From the NCBI RefSeq assembly GCF_003254055.1, contig NZ_QKZT01000022.1:23188-87187 (forward strand): a stretch of DNA of 64,000 bases, in the 5' to 3' direction. Both the position numbers and the translations under genes were made by a program. Source of the stretch: Algoriphagus chordae. Lineage in GTDB: Bacteria; Bacteroidota; Bacteroidia; Cytophagales; Cyclobacteriaceae. Below the pieces are notes generated by a model. That model worked only from the letters and a program-made list of their open reading frames with translations, was not told the DNA's origin and did no database searches. Shown piece after piece: positions 61,761 through 64,000 of this stretch; position 1 is the first letter of the stretch; each line of letters begins with the position of its first letter.

Positions 61761-63475
61761 GCACATTAGATTGGGTAGTGCTTTTCGGTACTTTGACTCT
61801 CATAGCGACTTATGGCGTCTATAAGACCTATGGGCCAAAGAGCCTAGATTCTTATCTGCGCGGTAAAAATTCGATGAATTGGTGGTCGATTGGTTTGTCT
61901 ATCATGGCCACTCAAGCATCTGCTATTACCTTCTTGAGCACGCCTGGTCAGGCATATGAAGATGGGATGAGGTTTATTCAGTTTTACTTTGGTCTGCCTC
62001 TGGCGATGATTGTCATCTCAGTGGTTTTCATTCCGATTTATTACAAACTCAAGGTTTACACAGCTTATGAGTTTCTCGAGAATCGATTTGACCTGAAAAC
62101 TCGAACGCTTGCTGCACTGCTGTTTATAATCCAGAGAGGCTTGGCTGCTGGTATTACCATCTATGCGCCAGCGATTATTCTATCCACTTTACTTGGTTGG
62201 AACCTGACGGTTACCAATATTCTGATTGGCTCTGTTGTGATTCTTTACACTGTTTCGGGAGGAACTGAAGCGGTGTCTATCACTCAAAAACAACAGATGG
62301 CAGTGATGATGGGAGGGATGATACTAGCAGGGATTATCGTGATCCAAATGCTCCCAATTTCCTTCCAGGAAGCTATGCATGTGGCAGGAAAGATGGATAA
62401 GCTGAATATGGTCAACTTTGAATTTGATATCTCAGACCGTTATAATATCTGGTCAGGGATGACTGCTGCGGTTTTTCTCTTCACTTCATATTTTGGTACA
62501 GATCAAAGCCAGGTGCAACGCTACCTCTCAGGTCAGACGCTTTCCCAAAGTCGAATGGGCTTGATTATGAATGGTTTTTTGAAGATTCCAATGCAATTCA
62601 TTATCCTGTTTATCGGAGTAATGGTCTTTGTGTTTTACCAATTTTTCTTACCTCCAGTAGTTTTCAACAAGGTTCAAACAGATAAACTAAGGCAAAGCGA
62701 GTATGCCGCTGAGTTTGAAGGATTGGAAGCAGATTATGCAGAGAATTTTGAGGAAAGTAAAGCTTCCTATCTTGATATGCTTGACGCGATAGATCAAGAA
62801 GATGAAAGCCGAGAAACTGATATTCGAGAGAAATTATCTGGATTGAAATCAGAGCAGCGTGCTATTCGTGATGAGGTGAAAGAGTTAATCGTGACGAATG
62901 ATCCTGTGGCAGAGACGCGAGATACAGATTACGTGTTTATGCGCTTTGTGATGGATAATTTACCGAAAGGAATCATTGGCTTACTCTTCGCTGTGATCTT
63001 TTCAGCGGCAATGTCATCCACAGCTTCGGAGCTGAATGCTCTGGGATCTACTACTACTATTGACCTGTATAAGCGATCCATCAAGAAAGAAGGTAGCGAT
63101 AAGCATTACTTGAAATCATCTAAATTATTTACTGCTTTCTGGGGGTTGGGAGCTATCCTCTTTGCTACCTATGCCTCTTTATTCGAAAATTTAATTCAAG
63201 CTGTCAACTTGCTAGGCTCCCTATTTTACGGAACTATCCTTGGGATATTCCTGGTGGCTTTCTTTATGAAGTGGGTCAAAGGGCAAGCGGTTTTTATAGC
63301 GGCTTTGCTGTCCCAAGCTTTGGTGTTATTTGTGCATTTCAACAATGGAGATGTGATGGATGGAAATCTTTGGGAGATAGGTTTTCTTTGGTACAATCCT
63401 ATAGGTTGCCTTGCTGTAATGCTATTAGCGGCATTGATTCAATTGGTTATGCCTACTGCAAAAGCGACCGAATAA
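61757..63475 (+). CDS. Sodium:solute symporter (SSS family) with a long coiled-coil loop
   Basis: An inner-membrane transporter of 572 residues. About 13 hydrophobic helices are visible. SSS marks are SYLRGKNSMNWWSIGLSIMA, SAITFLSTPGQAYEDG, FYFGLPLAMIV, LYTVSGGTEAV, YFGTDQSQVQRYLSGQ and SAAMSSTASELNALGS (sodium-binding region). A hydrophilic, charged loop of about 80 residues at 310-395 (RQSEYAAEFEGLEADYAENF and DIREKLSGLKSEQRAI) is unusual for the family and looks like a coiled coil. The substrate, perhaps a sugar or an acid, is unknown; the fused deacetylase upstream suggests an amino-sugar. Confidence 0.92.
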   Translation: MSTLDWVVLFGTLTLIATYGVYKTYGPKSLDSYLRGKNSMNWWSIGLSIMATQASAITFLSTPGQAYEDGMRFIQFYFGLPLAMIVISVVFIPIYYKLKVYTAYEFLENRFDLKTRTLAALLFIIQRGLAAGITIYAPAIILSTLLGWNLTVTNILIGSVVILYTVSGGTEAVSITQKQQMAVMMGGMILAGIIVIQMLPISFQEAMHVAGKMDKLNMVNFEFDISDRYNIWSGMTAAVFLFTSYFGTDQSQVQRYLSGQTLSQSRMGLIMNGFLKIPMQFIILFIGVMVFVFYQFFLPPVVFNKVQTDKLRQSEYAAEFEGLEADYAENFEESKASYLDMLDAIDQEDESRETDIREKLSGLKSEQRAIRDEVKELIVTNDPVAETRDTDYVFMRFVMDNLPKGIIGLLFAVIFSAAMSSTASELNALGSTTTIDLYKRSIKKEGSDKHYLKSSKLFTAFWGLGAILFATYASLFENLIQAVNLLGSLFYGTILGIFLVAFFMKWVKGQAVFIAALLSQALVLFVHFNNGDVMDGNLWEIGFLWYNPIGCLAVMLLAALIQLVMPTAKATE

Positions 63476-63494
63476 GACCTAAGCAATTTTAACC

Positions 63495-63525
63495 AGAGAA
63501 GCCTCCCAATTTAGGAGGCTTCTCT
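63495..63525 (+). terminator. Hairpin after the symporter gene
   Basis: AGAGAAGCCTCC and GGAGGCTTCTCT form a perfect 12-base-pair stem with a CAATTTA loop, but no T-run follows on the plus strand, so it may be a weak or Rho-assisted terminator. Confidence 0.6.
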
Positions 63526-63682
63526 AGTTAACTCTTAAATTAATGGTACCCGAAGTACATATTAGGGCTTTACAGGTTTTAAGTTTCAATACTCTTGCCA
63601 CTTTTCACCATTTACAACTGGGTACTCATCGAACATTCGGCATCGGTCACATACCACCCAACAATTATCACTTCAACCCGCA

Positions 63683-64000
63683 TTATGCATTAGAATAATT
63701 GAATGGAGGGCTTATGTTTTGAATTTGGGCAAATATCCCATCCATCCAAGGCCTCTTTTTAGCAGGTAATGAGATTTTCAATACCTGCTTATTGGCATGA
63801 TTTACCTTCCATGCTCCTAATGCAAAGCAATAGGATTTCAGTGTTTTTAAGGTGGCCCGATTATGATGATTCAGCGCAAAATGACGGAATAAACTCATTA
63901 GGTTATAAGCTACCATGATGAATCTGAACGAGGCTTCTGTTGCCCAGAAATCCTGTAAGCAAAAACTTTCCAGGCCAAAATCATCCTTGAGTTCTTTGAT
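63683..64000 (-). CDS. IS1380-like transposase, C-terminal part
   Basis: The minus-strand frame is open from the window edge (64000) to the stop at 63683: 105 residues, starting IKELKDDFGLESFCLQDFW. The WATEASFRFIMVAYNLMSLFR and LKTLKSYCFALGAWKV segments look like the C-terminal DDE region (the YNLMSLFR helix) of IS1380-family transposases. The rest lies beyond the window, so an ATG at 63914-63916 is internal. The gene points into the window, and the left IS end should be within 63526-63682, where no clear terminal inverted repeat could be picked out. This marks the border of a mobile element. Confidence 0.78.
   Translation of the reverse strand: MKELKDDFGLESFCLQDFWATEASFRFIMVAYNLMSLFRHFALNHHNRATLKTLKSYCFALGAWKVNHANKQVLKISLPAKKRPWMDGIFAQIQNISPPFNYSNA

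Noticed and set aside
63526..63682. Terminal inverted repeat of the IS1380-like element
   Set aside because: No clear repeat could be identified without the other end of the element, which is outside the window.

Overview
The window looks like chromosome of a member of the Bacteroidota, most likely order Cytophagales and close to Algoriphagus/Cyclobacteriaceae. This rests on inference from gene content and style: signal peptides ending in AQ, SusD-less carboxypeptidase-regulatory-like proteins, a type IX secretion sorting domain, 6-bladed beta-propeller lipoproteins, menaquinone synthesis, TAnnTTTG-like promoter boxes and almost no Shine-Dalgarno sites. No rRNA, tRNA, CRISPR array or prophage was recognised.

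Layout. 1-3.2 kb: the 3' part of a Gfo/Idh/MocA oxidoreductase, then minus-strand small exported proteins (a tandem paralogue pair), a DUF937-like protein and a CAP protein. 3.5-9.2 kb: a tricorn-like protease, an M28 peptidase and TruC. 9.4-11.8 kb: an AT-rich three-gene cassette (carboxypeptidase-regulatory-like protein, 6-bladed propeller lipoprotein, small four-cysteine NVEALA-like exported peptide). 12-20.8 kb: mostly housekeeping genes (mnmA, ROK-like kinase, SUI1/YciH, universal stress protein, menA, glutathione peroxidase, argS). 20.83-21.35 kb: a compact cassette, with a GxxExxY (PD-(D/E)xK-like) gene between two inverted CGC-rich repeats, wedged between argS and an arginase gene. 22.6-25.9 kb: a methionine/kynurenine-type aminotransferase, a small unknown protein and a biosynthetic arginine decarboxylase.

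25.9-27.2 kb is the most unusual non-coding stretch: two and a half copies of a 480-510 bp unit, each holding a series of different short palindromes, with the core of one palindrome recurring in the terminator at 883-902. 27-35.4 kb holds a large outer-surface protein, a DinB-like protein and a sugar-oxidation set (mutarotase, two TIM-barrel isomerases, Zn-dehydrogenase, aldo/keto reductase). 35.6-40.9 kb: arfB, a PAS-HisKA protein without an ATPase domain, a decayed fragment of arfB 1.9 kb downstream of the intact gene, a serine hydrolase, YjdM and a two-DTG aspartyl protease with a PDZ-like tail. 41-48 kb: a ThuA, DUF6807 and paired Gfo/Idh/MocA sugar-processing set, then an SDR-DUF2867 protein and an aldo/keto reductase. 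48.4-63.5 kb: a TrpF-like protein lacking the catalytic Cys, an S8 protease with a type IX sorting domain, rpe, an outer-membrane barrel, gyrA, a TPR protein, a PagL-like deacylase, a PIG-L/GATase-like fusion, and a sodium:solute symporter preceded by a 34-residue membrane protein whose stop overlaps the symporter start. The right edge holds the 3' end of an IS1380-like transposase.

The genes suggest a heterotroph that feeds on exported peptides and unusual sugars: many secreted peptidases plus oxidoreductase/isomerase sets of the kind associated with sugar oxidation and 3-keto-glycoside breakdown. Many intergenic gaps carry short degenerate repeat words placed just after stop codons, several next to terminators. 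These, the GxxExxY cassette and the palindrome array are the best candidates for undescribed biology here.
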